Below the pieces are notes generated by a model. The model was not told the origin of the DNA, searched no databases, and worked only from the letters and a program-made list of their open reading frames with translations. The translations under genes were made by a program, and so were the position numbers. A stretch of 64,000 nt of DNA from Cerrena zonata (taxonomy: Eukaryota > Basidiomycota > Agaricomycetes > Polyporales > Cerrenaceae), in NCBI GenBank assembly GCA_038087015.1, contig JASBNA010000009.1, positions 744,001 to 808,000 on the forward strand. The letters run 5' to 3'. Below are positions 24,819-34,943 of the stretch, in pieces (positions within the stretch are counted from its first letter, which is position 1; each line of letters begins with the position of its first letter).

Positions 24819-27710
24819 ATGGCCCCTCCTCATCAGTTCACCTCCAAGCCTTCAGATGCCGTTCGACGCAGACTTTCGAGCGTTGCGTCCGGCAAGAGGC
24901 CAAATCTCATTGCATACACGAGCTTGACGGTATGTACAGTCTTTGTCATCTTGGATCCTGTCGCTTTAACCTCGCCGCGTCGATCATTAGCCCATGTGGG
25001 CCGGTATTGCAGGAGCTCCAGTTAATAACGGTACTGAATTCGAGATCGCTATTTCCATCCACGACTCGGTCTACAATACCGATTTCGCTTCGTCCACCAT
25101 TAAGAATCAGCAAAGCAATCCCGACGATCAAGCTTCAGCCATCGAGGAACATGTATTGCAGACTTTGCGTACCTTTTCTTCGGAGCATCTCTGCAAGTTC
25201 CTTGGTGCTGGTGTTACCTTAAGCTTGCTTCGTGAGGTGCGCAATCTCTCACTAACATAACAATACAGTCACTCAGTATGCTCATCATACATAGGCACCA
25301 AACTTGTGTACTCGTCTCTGGCTCGAGTTGGACATTGTCCCTGTTGTCTTCAACATCAAGCCTTTCCACACCGATTCCATTACACGCCCCAATATCAAGC
25401 ACAGGATCTCTTCCACGACTGGCTCATATGTTCCCTCGGGAGCAGAAACCCCAACGGTCTATGTCGACACCACTCAACTCCAGGAGGGCAACAAGTTAGG
25501 CACCAGCGTTGGCAACAAACTGCCAATTCCTCGTGCGGTTGATGAACAAGCTGATTCCGCCGCCCGTAAATGTATCATGTACTACGGTCCTGGTAATAAC
25601 CCCCGTCTCAGCATCGGCCCTCGTAACCAAGTCACTGTTGATGCTGGTGGAAAGATTCACCTTGTCGATGATATTGACGAATACCGCAAGTCCGTCCACC
25701 CTGGTACCTGGCGAACAGTGAACAAGCTCGCGGATGAGCTACGTGAGAAGAAAATCAAGATGGGATTCTTCTCATCAACCCCACAAGGAGGTGAGTGTGG
25801 GGTAACCCATCCTTCCCCGCATTTCCCCCTGTTACCCTTCTTCCCTCGATCTCGATCTACACCGTTTCGGGAAATCAATGCTCATATACTTGTTTCTCTG
25901 TCCTCGATGACATGTTCTGATCGGCCTTTATAGGTGGAGTCGCACTTGTAAGTCCTCGCTTGCGGCGTTTGAGAAACGTTGCTGAGATAGTTTGGATTAT
26001 AGATGCGTCACGCGATCATCCGTTTCTTCAATTTATTGGATGTTGACTGTGCATGGTGAGTGTATTCCAAATTCTATTTCTCACTTCCCGCGTCGGCCGA
26101 GAGGGTATGCGTGAAATAATTCTCAAAACACACGGGAACATCATGAGAAATGTGAGAGTAAATATGGTCTGACATTTAATTCATAGGTATGTTCCGAACC
26201 CGTCTCCCTCGGTGTTCAGGACAACAAAGAACAACCACAACATCCTCCAAGGTGTCGCCGATCCCAATCTCCGTCTCTCTCAAGAAGCAAAGGACAACTT
26301 TGACGCCTGGATTCTCAAGAATGGACTCAGGTGGACTGCCGAAGGCGGACCCCTCGCTCCAGGTGGTGTCGATATTGCATTCATCGGTGAGTCTTCGTCT
26401 CTTCGATCTTTCTATCTTCGCATGAAGCCTTCCGAGATTGAGTTTCTGACTCTCTCCTTTCGTATTGGTTTGGATCTTGCCCCGCAATCGCAATCTCAGA
26501 TGACCCTCAAATGCCGGGTCTCATTCCCCTGATCAAGAAGGTCCGACCGGACTTGCCCATCATCTACCGTTCTCATATCGAGATCCGTTCTGACCTTGTA
26601 CACATCGCCGGTTCTCCCCAAGAGGAGGTATGGAAGTACCTGTGGAACAACATCCAACATGCAGACATGTTCATCAGTCATCCTGTGAACAAGTTTGTGC
26701 CTAGTGATGTGCCGTCAGACAAGCTGGCCCTGTTGGGTGCTGCAACTGACTGGTATGTGTGAACGGTGTGCCTGACTTCCAAATGAAATGCTCACGAGAT
26801 GGTTTTTGTCTCTGAATAGGCTCGACGGACTGAACAAAGACTTAGAGCCCTGGGACTCCGGATTCTACATGGGAGAGTTCCGCAACCTTTGTATCAAGGA
26901 AAAGATGAACGAGCTCAAGTGGCCCGACCGTGACTACATTGTTCAGATCGCTCGTTTCGACCCATCGAAGGGTATTCCTAACGTCATCGACTCCTATGCC
27001 AAGTTCCGCAAGTTGTTGGAGGCAGACAGCGACTATGATCCCGAAGATATTCCTCAAATGCTCATTTGTGGACACGGTGCTGTCGATGACCCCGATGCGA
27101 GCATCATCTACGATGAAACCATTGCCTTTATCCACACCAAGTATCCCGAGTATGCCAAGGACTTTGTCGTCATGAGGTGTCCTCCAAGCGATCAACGTAA
27201 GTTCCTCACATTTTTGAGACCATTGCCGTAGTTCACACCAAACATCCTTATTTAGTTCTCAACGCTCTTATGGCCAACTCTAAGTTCGCCCTCCAACTCT
27301 CCACTCGTGAAGGTTTCGAAGTCAAGGTCTCTGAAGCCCTCCACGCCGCCAAGCCCGTCATCGCCTCTCGCACAGGTGGTATCCCTCTCCAAATCGTCGA
27401 TGGAAAATCCGGATACCTCTGCGACGTCGGCGACAACGCTGCTGTTGCCAAACACATGTACAACCTCTACACTGACGAAGCTCTCTACCGCTCTGTCAGC
27501 CAATATGCTAAGACTCATGTCAGTGATGAGGTCTCCACCGTTGGTAACGCCGTTGCGTGGATGTATTTGGCTGTCATGCACGTCTCGCGTGGTGTCAAGT
27601 TGCAGCCTAAGGGTGCTTGGTTGAACGATTTGGCGAGGAATGAGGTTGGAGAACCATACGAGGCCGATGAGCCTAGGTTGCCTCGTGCTGGCTTGAACGT
27701 GCAGGGATAG
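24819..27710 (+). CDS. Trehalose phosphorylase (GT4-type, retaining)
   Basis: Cytosolic enzyme of trehalose turnover: trehalose + phosphate to alpha-glucose-1-phosphate + glucose, reversible (family knowledge from Grifola and Pleurotus enzymes). Nine exons read cleanly with eight 50-130 nt introns. The N-terminus is MAPPHQFTSKPSDAVRRRL, followed by the substrate-side domain (MWAGIAGAPVNNGTEFEI, RLWLELDIVPVVFNIKPFH). The GT-B fold begins near GFFSSTPQGGGVALMRHAI. The second Rossmann half holds DYIVQIARFDPSKGIPNVI, the usual GT4 phosphate-loop region. The E-x7-E motif is EGFEVKVSE, near residue 600. The predicted length, a bit over 700 residues, fits known fungal enzymes. A TATA box and C/T-rich leader precede the start, consistent with strong or stress-linked expression (inference). 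Confidence 0.95.
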
Positions 27711-28365
27711 ATGTCGGTTTCGACATTGGACGCTACCCTCTATACCAAACTCCACTACTCATCTTACGACCTCTTACGCATAGCTTCAATTACGGTTGGT
27801 ATTTCCTTTTTGCTTGTCGTGCTCTGATATCTCTTTGTACAAAAATTATATCTCTTGCTTGTAGAAACAGAATGTTGTTGTAGAAATATAGTACCATTAG
27901 ATGTACCTCTTTGAATGTAACAATGTGATACAGTACCGAAACTCCATGTCTCAGAATCCGATTGAAAAGAGTGTCAAAGCACTACGAACTTCAGACGGAG
28001 ACAACATGTAAGTATATGTGATGTAAAAGCTGATGTAAACCACCTCAAGAATTCAACTCTTAAATCCAGCCTATCCGTATATATATATTGTAACCATTTT
28101 AATTGCTTAAGAGCTGTACACTAGGTTACTACTGCTCAATATACTATACTATATTTCTCATTAGTAAGAACATGCACGATGATGTAACGCCCATCTTTGT
28201 ATTTTCGCGTCTTGTAAAGTGTAACGGCACACTTTCACAGCGTGATTGCTTCTGCAATTGTTCAATTCAGCCACCGAGTCTTTCACCCTCTCATACTTTG
28301 GACCGAACCACCACCTACGAAGTTTTTCCGCCCATCCATCTTTTATATATCTTAATCAATTCTAA
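27711..28365. other. Intergenic after trehalose phosphorylase
   Basis: AT-rich 3' flank of trehalose phosphorylase, then the promoter of the next gene. The run TATATATAT occurs near 28080. No gene seen. Confidence 0.5.
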
Positions 28366-29271
28366 ATGGTGGCCATGGACATTGACATGCACTCTCCCTC
28401 CTTTCGCACCGCGCGTGCCACAAAGCGTTCGCGTTCACCTACCTCACCTTCTCCCTCATTAGAAAGACCTTCAGTATGCTTTCCGACTTTCTTCTGAATA
28501 TATCTCGTTTCATTCATCTTTTTATTCTTTGCTTATTGTAGAAACGAATGTCTGTGGGGCTTCCACATAACCCACCAATTCCTGAATTTGCCGCTCCAAT
28601 ACCTATGACCACAAGACAAATATCAGACGATTGGGTACAACAGACAAGAGGACTTAGGATTGATAGGGATGGTTACAGTCCCCAGCTAGAACAGAATTCA
28701 GTGGCGAGGAATACGATTGTGGAGGAGAATATGGTCTGTTGTGTTCCCATTTCTTTCAGCTGAATGTCGCGTTCATCTTGATGCTTTGCCCTCTTGTCTT
28801 TCATGGTCTTCCTATCTGATCCGATAGTTCATGGATCCAGATCATGAACCTATGATGAACCAATTCATTCCGCTTCCACCACATATCCCATGCCCTCCGA
28901 ATTCACCAGCTCAGTTAGCTGGGATGCCTCAGCATCGCTTGCACCAGCCACTGTCGCAAGCACAGTATCTGGAACCCTTTCAAGTGCAACAAGTGAATAT
29001 GACTGCTCCGCAATCTTTCTTGTCATCGTTCCAGCAGCAGCCACCTCCACCTCTGTACCCAACTCTTGACCATCTAAATACTCCTCCTCTACAGCCTCAA
29101 TCTGGTTATGCGACAAATAGTCAAGCCGACTTGCCGTCTCCACCTTTACCAATAGTCAATCAAACTCCAATACAAAGCCCGAAACGTAAACAGAAGGTTA
29201 CTATGGGCCCTAGAGCGGATTGCGAGAAGTGCCGACTTGGCGTCAAGGGTCACTGGATGCATTTTGAGTAG
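28366..29271 (+). CDS. Hypothetical Pro/Gln-rich protein with C-terminal Cys/His motif
   Basis: Three exons. Exon 1 begins MVAMDIDMHSPSFRTA and carries a basic stretch (ATKRSRSP) that could be a nuclear signal. Splicing (CA|GTATGC...TGTAG|AA) continues to KRMSVGLPHNPPIPEF and TTRQISDDWVQQTRGL. The last exon is rich in Pro, Gln and Met (low complexity). It ends with a compact motif, MGPRADCEKCRLGVKGHWMHFE, whose C-x2-C followed by H-x2-H-like spacing (CEKC...GHWMHF) could bind a metal. I believe such tails recur in agaricomycete hypothetical proteins, but I know no function. The basic N-terminus and C/H tail suggest, without proving, a nuclear role. Confidence 0.7.
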
Positions 29272-29664
29272 GAGCGTGCTGGCTATTTACACTTAAAGAC
29301 CTAGACGTAACGGAATCGTCCCATGACTACCGGAGTACAAGCAAAAAGCCCATCCTTCACATTTAAGTACTGTTGTTATTGCTATTGTTCATCATGCTTG
29401 GACCTTTTTTTCCACTGTCAACATATTGCTTGCTTATATCTCACATATCACATCCTGCATTTTCCGTATCCTCTCATCGCATTGCTCTTACTTTTCTTGC
29501 ACGCACGTACACTTTCCTGCTATGCTCCTTGTTTTCATTGCACGCTACAACTATATTATCCTTTTTACATGTACACGCGATTTACTCCGTAATAGTCTAC
29601 AATTGGTTTGTGTTGTCCAATAGTCTCTTTATTTATCTATCGGATAGGACAGCCTTCCTTAACT
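29272..29664. other. Convergent spacer
   Basis: T-rich 3' flank shared by the hypothetical gene and the GDSL esterase. No gene seen. Confidence 0.5.
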
Positions 29665-30647
29665 TTAGAGTTTCGGCGGGGTTGTCGAAATTAATATCGG
29701 CATGTCTGCGTTTGATTGGAGAAGTGGGTCAGTAGCCTTTCCATTTGGGAGGACGGTATAGACGTACCCTACAAAGACGCTTTGTAACTTGTCGTAGTGA
29801 AGTTCGGGGAAGTGCTTGTTGATTGTATTGATAATATCATCATAGACAAACTGCAATCATAATAAATGAATCGTCATACAAGCAAAAATTGCGGTGATGG
29901 TCACATACCTGATACCCTTTCTCATTCAAATGTAATCCATCATACAAAAACTCACTCAACTTCGCCTCATCCCTCCCAGCAGCCTCATACAAGATTGTCC
30001 ACAAATCAACAACAGGCACCCCTTCTCTCGCACCAACCGCCTTTACAGCTTCAGCATACTGATGCGTCACCTCAAATTCACGATCAAGATCTCGAGGAGG
30101 ATCTCTCGAAGCGAGATCGGCACCACGTTGACGGGTGTTCACAGGAGGTGGAGTGATGAGGATGATTTTGGTTATGGATGAGTACCAAGCGGAGGTTGGG
30201 GAGGTTACCATGCGGATGATACGTCGGAGGTTGGAGGAGAATTCGGGGAGGGGGACGTGTTGGATTGAGGGGGGAATACAGGCGTCGTTTGCGCCGAACC
30301 AGATGGTGAGGATGCGGACTTTGGGAACGTGTTGTTGTTCGTGTTGTTGAGCAAAGAGCTACCCACGCGAGGTGAGCTTAGTAGTATGTACGATGTATAA
30401 GAGGGCATTACCTGCTCAAAGACGGGAATAGTCCATGTGGTGTTATACCCACTGAATCCTCTATTGAGGACATCTAGTTTACGAGCGTAAACATCTAGAT
30501 AGTCGCCAGAATCCATAAGCATCAGCTATATCGCCGAGGACCCTACCACTTACGAGACAGCTTCTGTCCAAAACCATCAGCGATGAACCCTCCCTGGGTG
30601 ATAGAATCCCCAAGGAGCATGATCACATCCTGGACATTAGAAGCCAT
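29665..30647 (-). CDS. GDSL/SGNH-hydrolase esterase, isoamyl-acetate esterase-like
   Basis: Predicted cytosolic ester hydrolase of the Iah1-like SGNH family. The start MASNVQDVIMLLGDSITQGG places block I (GDS, the nucleophile Ser) about 14 residues from the N-terminus. KLDVLNRGFSGYNTTW supplies the block II Gly. VRILTIWFGANDACIP supplies block III (GxND). DGLHLNEKGYQV supplies the block V D-x-x-H catalytic pair. Introns split the gene at three or more points (near 30560, 30390 and 29860). The C-terminus is NADMPILISTTPPKL. No signal peptide is evident. It is transcribed away from the DJ-1 gene, with about 540 bp between their starts. Confidence 0.92.
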
Positions 30648-31183
30648 CTGCAAACATATGACATCAACATCTAAGACACCGCAGGCTTAATGAGCCCCAT
30701 ACCTATCGACAGTCCTAAGCAGTGATAATGACTCAGACTGTAGTTAAGATAGAGTTTGCTTGGTGCCTAGATGGCAAATCGTGATAAGGGGCACTTCGCG
30801 TCTTGCCGACCCGAGACATGTAAACGCGATCGAAACGCGATCGAGACACGGTCCACGTGGCATATTAATAGAATATTCTTTGGAAGCATCAGTTGAAGCT
30901 GGCGAACTCAACCGCGACGTTCAAGCACTACTAGACAGAGGGGGGATTCCACTGTTTGAGTCTCGGTCCATTCACTATAAGATAGAGTCTTAAAGCTATA
31001 TACTCACACCAACATTTCTGAGCAAGATGACATTGGAGCATACGTCATTAGTTCAAGTTATGGGTATCATTGCTTCGATATCTCCAACCACGCAATAGCT
31101 GGCGTCGTGTGGGGACTGTAAGTCCGAGTACTATATAATAGCATCATACACTAGCAGAGAGCTACTCGGATAAAACGCGTAAA
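30648..31183. other. Divergent promoter region
   Basis: About 540 bp between the GDSL esterase start and the DJ-1 gene start, so it probably carries both promoters. No gene seen. Confidence 0.5.
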
Positions 31184-33830
31184 ATGACAAGGCAAATCCT
31201 GATTATTCTTTCCGATGCTCACACATTCCCCGTGTACAAAGCAGACGGCACCGTCAAGCAAGCAGAGACAGGGTTCTTCTTGTCTGAGCTTGCGAAACCC
31301 CTGAGTCATCTCCTAGATTCTGGACACTCCGTCACAGTACGTATGCTTTTCACTATCACGAACTATTCGGACCTGCATCAGCAAAACTACACGCTACTTA
31401 TTTGTCCTTATTGTACTTGTACAAGTACAATAAGGACAAGTGTATCGTGCTTAAATCATGAGGTACAAAACTTGTACAAGCACAAGTATTTGAAATAAAA
31501 AGTGCAAGCTCAGCGCAAGTACTGCGGACAAGTGCAATTTTAGGCATACAGAAATGATCGGTCACAGCTGGTTTCAAGCTTCACTTCAAGCACGAGATAT
31601 CAGGTAATTAAGGAAAAATATATTTAAATTCAAAGACATATTAATTTATGCTACCGTATACTAGTACTAGATTGCGACTAGACTCTACTAGTGTATTACA
31701 TACCAGTCTTCTGTTTACCTTAGAATCTGTTGAGACGCTGATCACGGAGTCGCTTACGGAAAATGGTGCAGGCTGAGATGGTCACGGTACAACTACGTCG
31801 AGGATCATAACTCAAACGACGACTACGAACTTACTATAACAAATGCGGGGTCGAGATTGGTACTCACTGATATTGTTGCACATTTCATCACCGCAGCCAT
31901 AGCAGGAACCTGAACGGAACGGAACGAATGCTTACCTGGCCGTTGACGAAGTTGAAGACGATGGGAGGGTGGGATGAGAGCCATGAAGGGGCGATGTGGT
32001 TGTGGGGTGAGGAGGAGGGTGCGTCATATCCGTCTCTGCACGGTATTTAACATGGCTCACATAGGTACGAGGACAGACCTCGATTTGACTCGACTTAACC
32101 TCTAGATGAGAAACGATTACAGCTCGGCTCATCGAGCCAGATAATCTTTGCCGTGTCATTTCCTATGGCACTGCCAGTGCCAGCATACGCTGCTGCCTTG
32201 TGTTCGCTTCCCCACCCTCCTCTCTGTTAAATCCCCTCACCTCCTCCAGGTCCTATCCCTCGTGCTCTCAATGTTGGCCAACCATACGAACTGTCCATTT
32301 CCTCCTGCATGCATATCTAGACAGGTATTACTCCTGTCCTCTTCTCAGCCTCCCTCTTCGAGTAATATAGACCATGCTGGTTGTCTCCCATATATCTATG
32401 CTCAGACTGGAGTCAACGGGTCTTGACTGTCGTGTCCTGCCTATAATTGGTGTTTGACCCGTTACTATGTCCTCTGTTAACTGTAATATACACTCGTCTG
32501 GCTTGAGGATCTGCTATGTTGACCTTTCAATGGGAGGTAATGTAATGCAATACAAGCGATGAATTACTCAGCCTCGTCGACCACATATCCTGTCACTGGA
32601 TTATTTGTTCGACTGGAATCATTTCAAATCCACTCAATCACGGCTAGGACTCTGATTGTGACTGTATGTCACCTCCCATTTTACCTGCCGGCAATGTATT
32701 GTCTTCGTCAGAGAAAGGAGGGCTAAGAGTGTGGGCTCGGAGTTCATGCAGACAGGAAGAGGGCGTCACAAAAAGGTATGTAGTAACAATACTCTCGACA
32801 TTCTTCGCCCCGGCCGACTATCCTCTTTTCTATTCCGATATCTACAGTGTCTGTTTCAAGCGAATCAAATCTCCCGAGGCCAAACTGAAAGGCACACTGG
32901 GGTCTTGGGGGCGGGGCCCAAGCTCAAGAAGGTAGTTTCTTACATTTGAAATAGTGTACTTATACTTGCTCTGTACTGCGGTCGAAAAAAAATACTTTTT
33001 TGCACTACTTTACTTGTACTGTCCTTATAGCTACTTGTAACTACTTGTAAGGTGAGATGTGCTTGCACAAGCACGAAAAGCATGTAAAAAGCGCAAGTTC
33101 GTCTGCAAGTAGCATGTAGGTTTGCTGATGTGGTGACATCATCGTATATAGTTTGCATCGCCCAGCGGAAAGGAACCCAACATCGATCCGTTGTCCGAGT
33201 CAACCATGCTTTCCTTCTTGGGACAATGGTGGGAGAAGAACCGGGAGAACAAGCTCATCCAGGAGATGAGATTAGAAAACAACCTTGCGAACCCACGACC
33301 GTTTGCGTCGATTAGCGATGAAGAGCTGGCATCGTTTGATGGAATATTTATTCCTGGCGGTCATGCCCCATTGTCTGACCTCGGCAACAATCCCGAGCTC
33401 GGACGCATTTTATGGCATTTCCACAACGCTGGGAAGCCGACAGGTGAGAACGGGCGAATTATGTATCAAGTTGGTTTCCGACTCCTGAGGGTCGTTGTGT
33501 ATAGCTGTTATTTGCCACGGACCATATGCTTTCATGTCAACGAAGCATGCCCCTAACACCCCCCAGTTTGCGTACAAGGGGTACAGAATTACGTCGTGGT
33601 CGGATCAGGAAGAAAAATTAGTAGAGACATTAAAAGGCGGTACAGTGCCCAAAGTAGAGTCAACGTTGGCTCTTGAGGGCGCCGTCATGGTGACTGGTGC
33701 TGCTCAAAAGGCCGGGGCTGTTACCGTCGACAGAGAAGTGGTCTCTGGGTCCAACCCGATGGCAGCAGAGGGACTAGGGAAGCGATTTGTGGAGATGCTG
33801 CAAGAGGGCGAGCGGGTCAAGGGTGCTTGA
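31184..33830 (+). CDS. DJ-1/PfpI family (class I glutamine amidotransferase-like) protein
   Basis: Three exons: 31184-31336, 33152-33443 and 33505-33830, giving 256 residues, normal for Hsp31/DJ-1 relatives. Exon 1 encodes MTRQILIILSDAHTFP and ends SGHSVT. Exon 2 continues FASPSGKEPNIDPLS, the usual next strand, and includes FDGIFIPGGHAPLSDL. Exon 3 opens AVICHGPYAF, with the nucleophile-elbow Cys at about residue 152. The family includes glyoxalase III/chaperone-type and peptidase-type members; which applies is not visible. The first intron is 1,815 nt and holds a transposon at 31376-33130. The frame and the GTACGT and TATAG splice ends are intact, so the gene is probably still functional. 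Confidence 0.9.
31376..31399 (+). repeat. Left terminal inverted repeat
   Basis: Begins CATCAGCAAAACTACACG. It pairs with the reverse complement of 33107-33130, with mismatches at two positions (A/C and C/T). Confidence 0.85.
31402..31439. repeat. 38-bp perfect palindrome
   Basis: The half-site TTGTCCTTATTGTACTTGT is followed immediately by its exact reverse complement, with no spacer (centre 31420/31421). It starts 3 bp inside the left terminal repeat. Confidence 0.95.
33107..33130 (-). repeat. Right terminal inverted repeat
   Basis: Reads AAGTAGCATGTAGGTTTG then CTGATG; inverse of 31376-31399 with two mismatches. A second short palindrome, TGCTTGCACAAGCA, lies about 45 bp inside it. Confidence 0.85.
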
Positions 33831-34943
33831 TGAAATAATATAGACAATTTGTACAATAGTTCTCCCAGCGAGCGTTGTTGCGTATTCCTCCGACCGCGCA
33901 CGATTTGAAGGGACTGTGTGTGTGCCTGTAGTGGAGAGACCAAGGCAACCGGTTGCTTACGTGAGCGAAAGTCGAACATGAGCCAAATAACGCGCAAACA
34001 AAGCAAGAGCCATTAAGGAAGAGAGAGTGAGACTCAGACATTCCGTCTTTCTGCGCAACACCTCCTCCTCAAGACTGCCCTCCCCGCGACGCCTTGTTCC
34101 CGCTACATGTTCGTGCTTTTTTTTCGCTTTGTCGTGGTCTAGACAGTGAGCTGACGTTTGACCCAGACCCTGAGCGGATCGGTGGACCCACAGCGATCCA
34201 CACTATTCGCGCCGTTTGTACACTGTTTGCCCCGACGTTTGTTCATAATCCCCGTGAGAATCCTTGCCTTGCTTTTCTGGCCATGCTTCAGGCTGTACAA
34301 CGTAAGGCGTTCGTCGTTGACCTCTTCTCTCTCCCTCTTTCCCCAGGCGCGGCCTCCTCCGTCAACACATTCGTTCAGCCAAGGTATGCACTCGCACCCT
34401 CCTGTCTCCGATCTTTCCATATCATTACCCATTCTCCGCTTTGGGTCCTCCATATGTCTTGTTTCGGCGAACAATGGATGGTCTCACACCGGCTCCTGGT
34501 CCTTTTGTCCATATGTGTCATCCCATTTCGCTGTTGCTGTTTCATTCCGACGCTTGAACCAGTCAAACCCATATGGGCTTCTTTGGTCCTTTGCCTTTCT
34601 TGATCTCCGTCCTGCCAAAGACCAGTCCACTGATGTCAATCTCCTCTAGCCGGCAGCCATTAACAACAACGATTAGCCAGTGTCACGTTTTCGCTTCTTG
34701 GCCATTTGCCCTTTGGTTCGTATTTCATTGCTCGCGTTCGCGTCTATGTTCACTTAGCATCTCCTTTCATCTTGCTCCCTTGTATCATCAACTTGTACTG
34801 CTCGGCCCTCTCAACTCAACCTCTGTATTCTTGATCATTGTATCAACTTGGCCTCAACGTCATTCTCACGAACTTGTATCGCTGCAACACCATCTGTTCC
34901 ATTATCTTCTCGTACCGCGACGCGACTTGAACGAACATCAACC
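33831..34943. other. Spacer and probable 5' leader of the Cdc25 gene
   Basis: No supportable gene. From about 34300 the plus strand is C/T-rich, typical of a fungal promoter or leader. Open frames through 34094-34940 have no domain features and no AACCATG-type start context like the one at 34944. Confidence 0.45.

Larger units (their letters stand above)
31376..33130. mobile_element. Non-autonomous DNA transposon nested in the DJ-1 intron
   Basis: A 1,755-bp block bounded by 24-bp terminal inverted repeats with two mismatches (31376-31399 and 33107-33130; start CATCAGCAAA). Both ends carry many TACTTGTA/ACAAGTA-type motifs and short palindromes, a subterminal-repeat layout like that of hAT elements. 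I see no transposase open frame, so it is non-autonomous or decayed. No clear target-site duplication is visible, which leaves the superfamily open. Removing it leaves a 60-nt intron with GTACGT and TATAG ends. Confidence 0.8.

Noticed and set aside
31376..33130. Calling the intron element hAT outright
   Set aside because: Subterminal motifs fit, but no 8-bp target duplication and no transposase is visible, so superfamily is left open.
30930..33151. Reading the DJ-1 halves as a split pseudogene
   Set aside because: Splice ends, phase and protein continuity are all intact around the insertion.
34094..34649. Overlapping frames of 160-170 codons before Cdc25
   Set aside because: They occur in C/T-rich leader sequence in two plus frames at once, without domain features; more likely leader or promoter.
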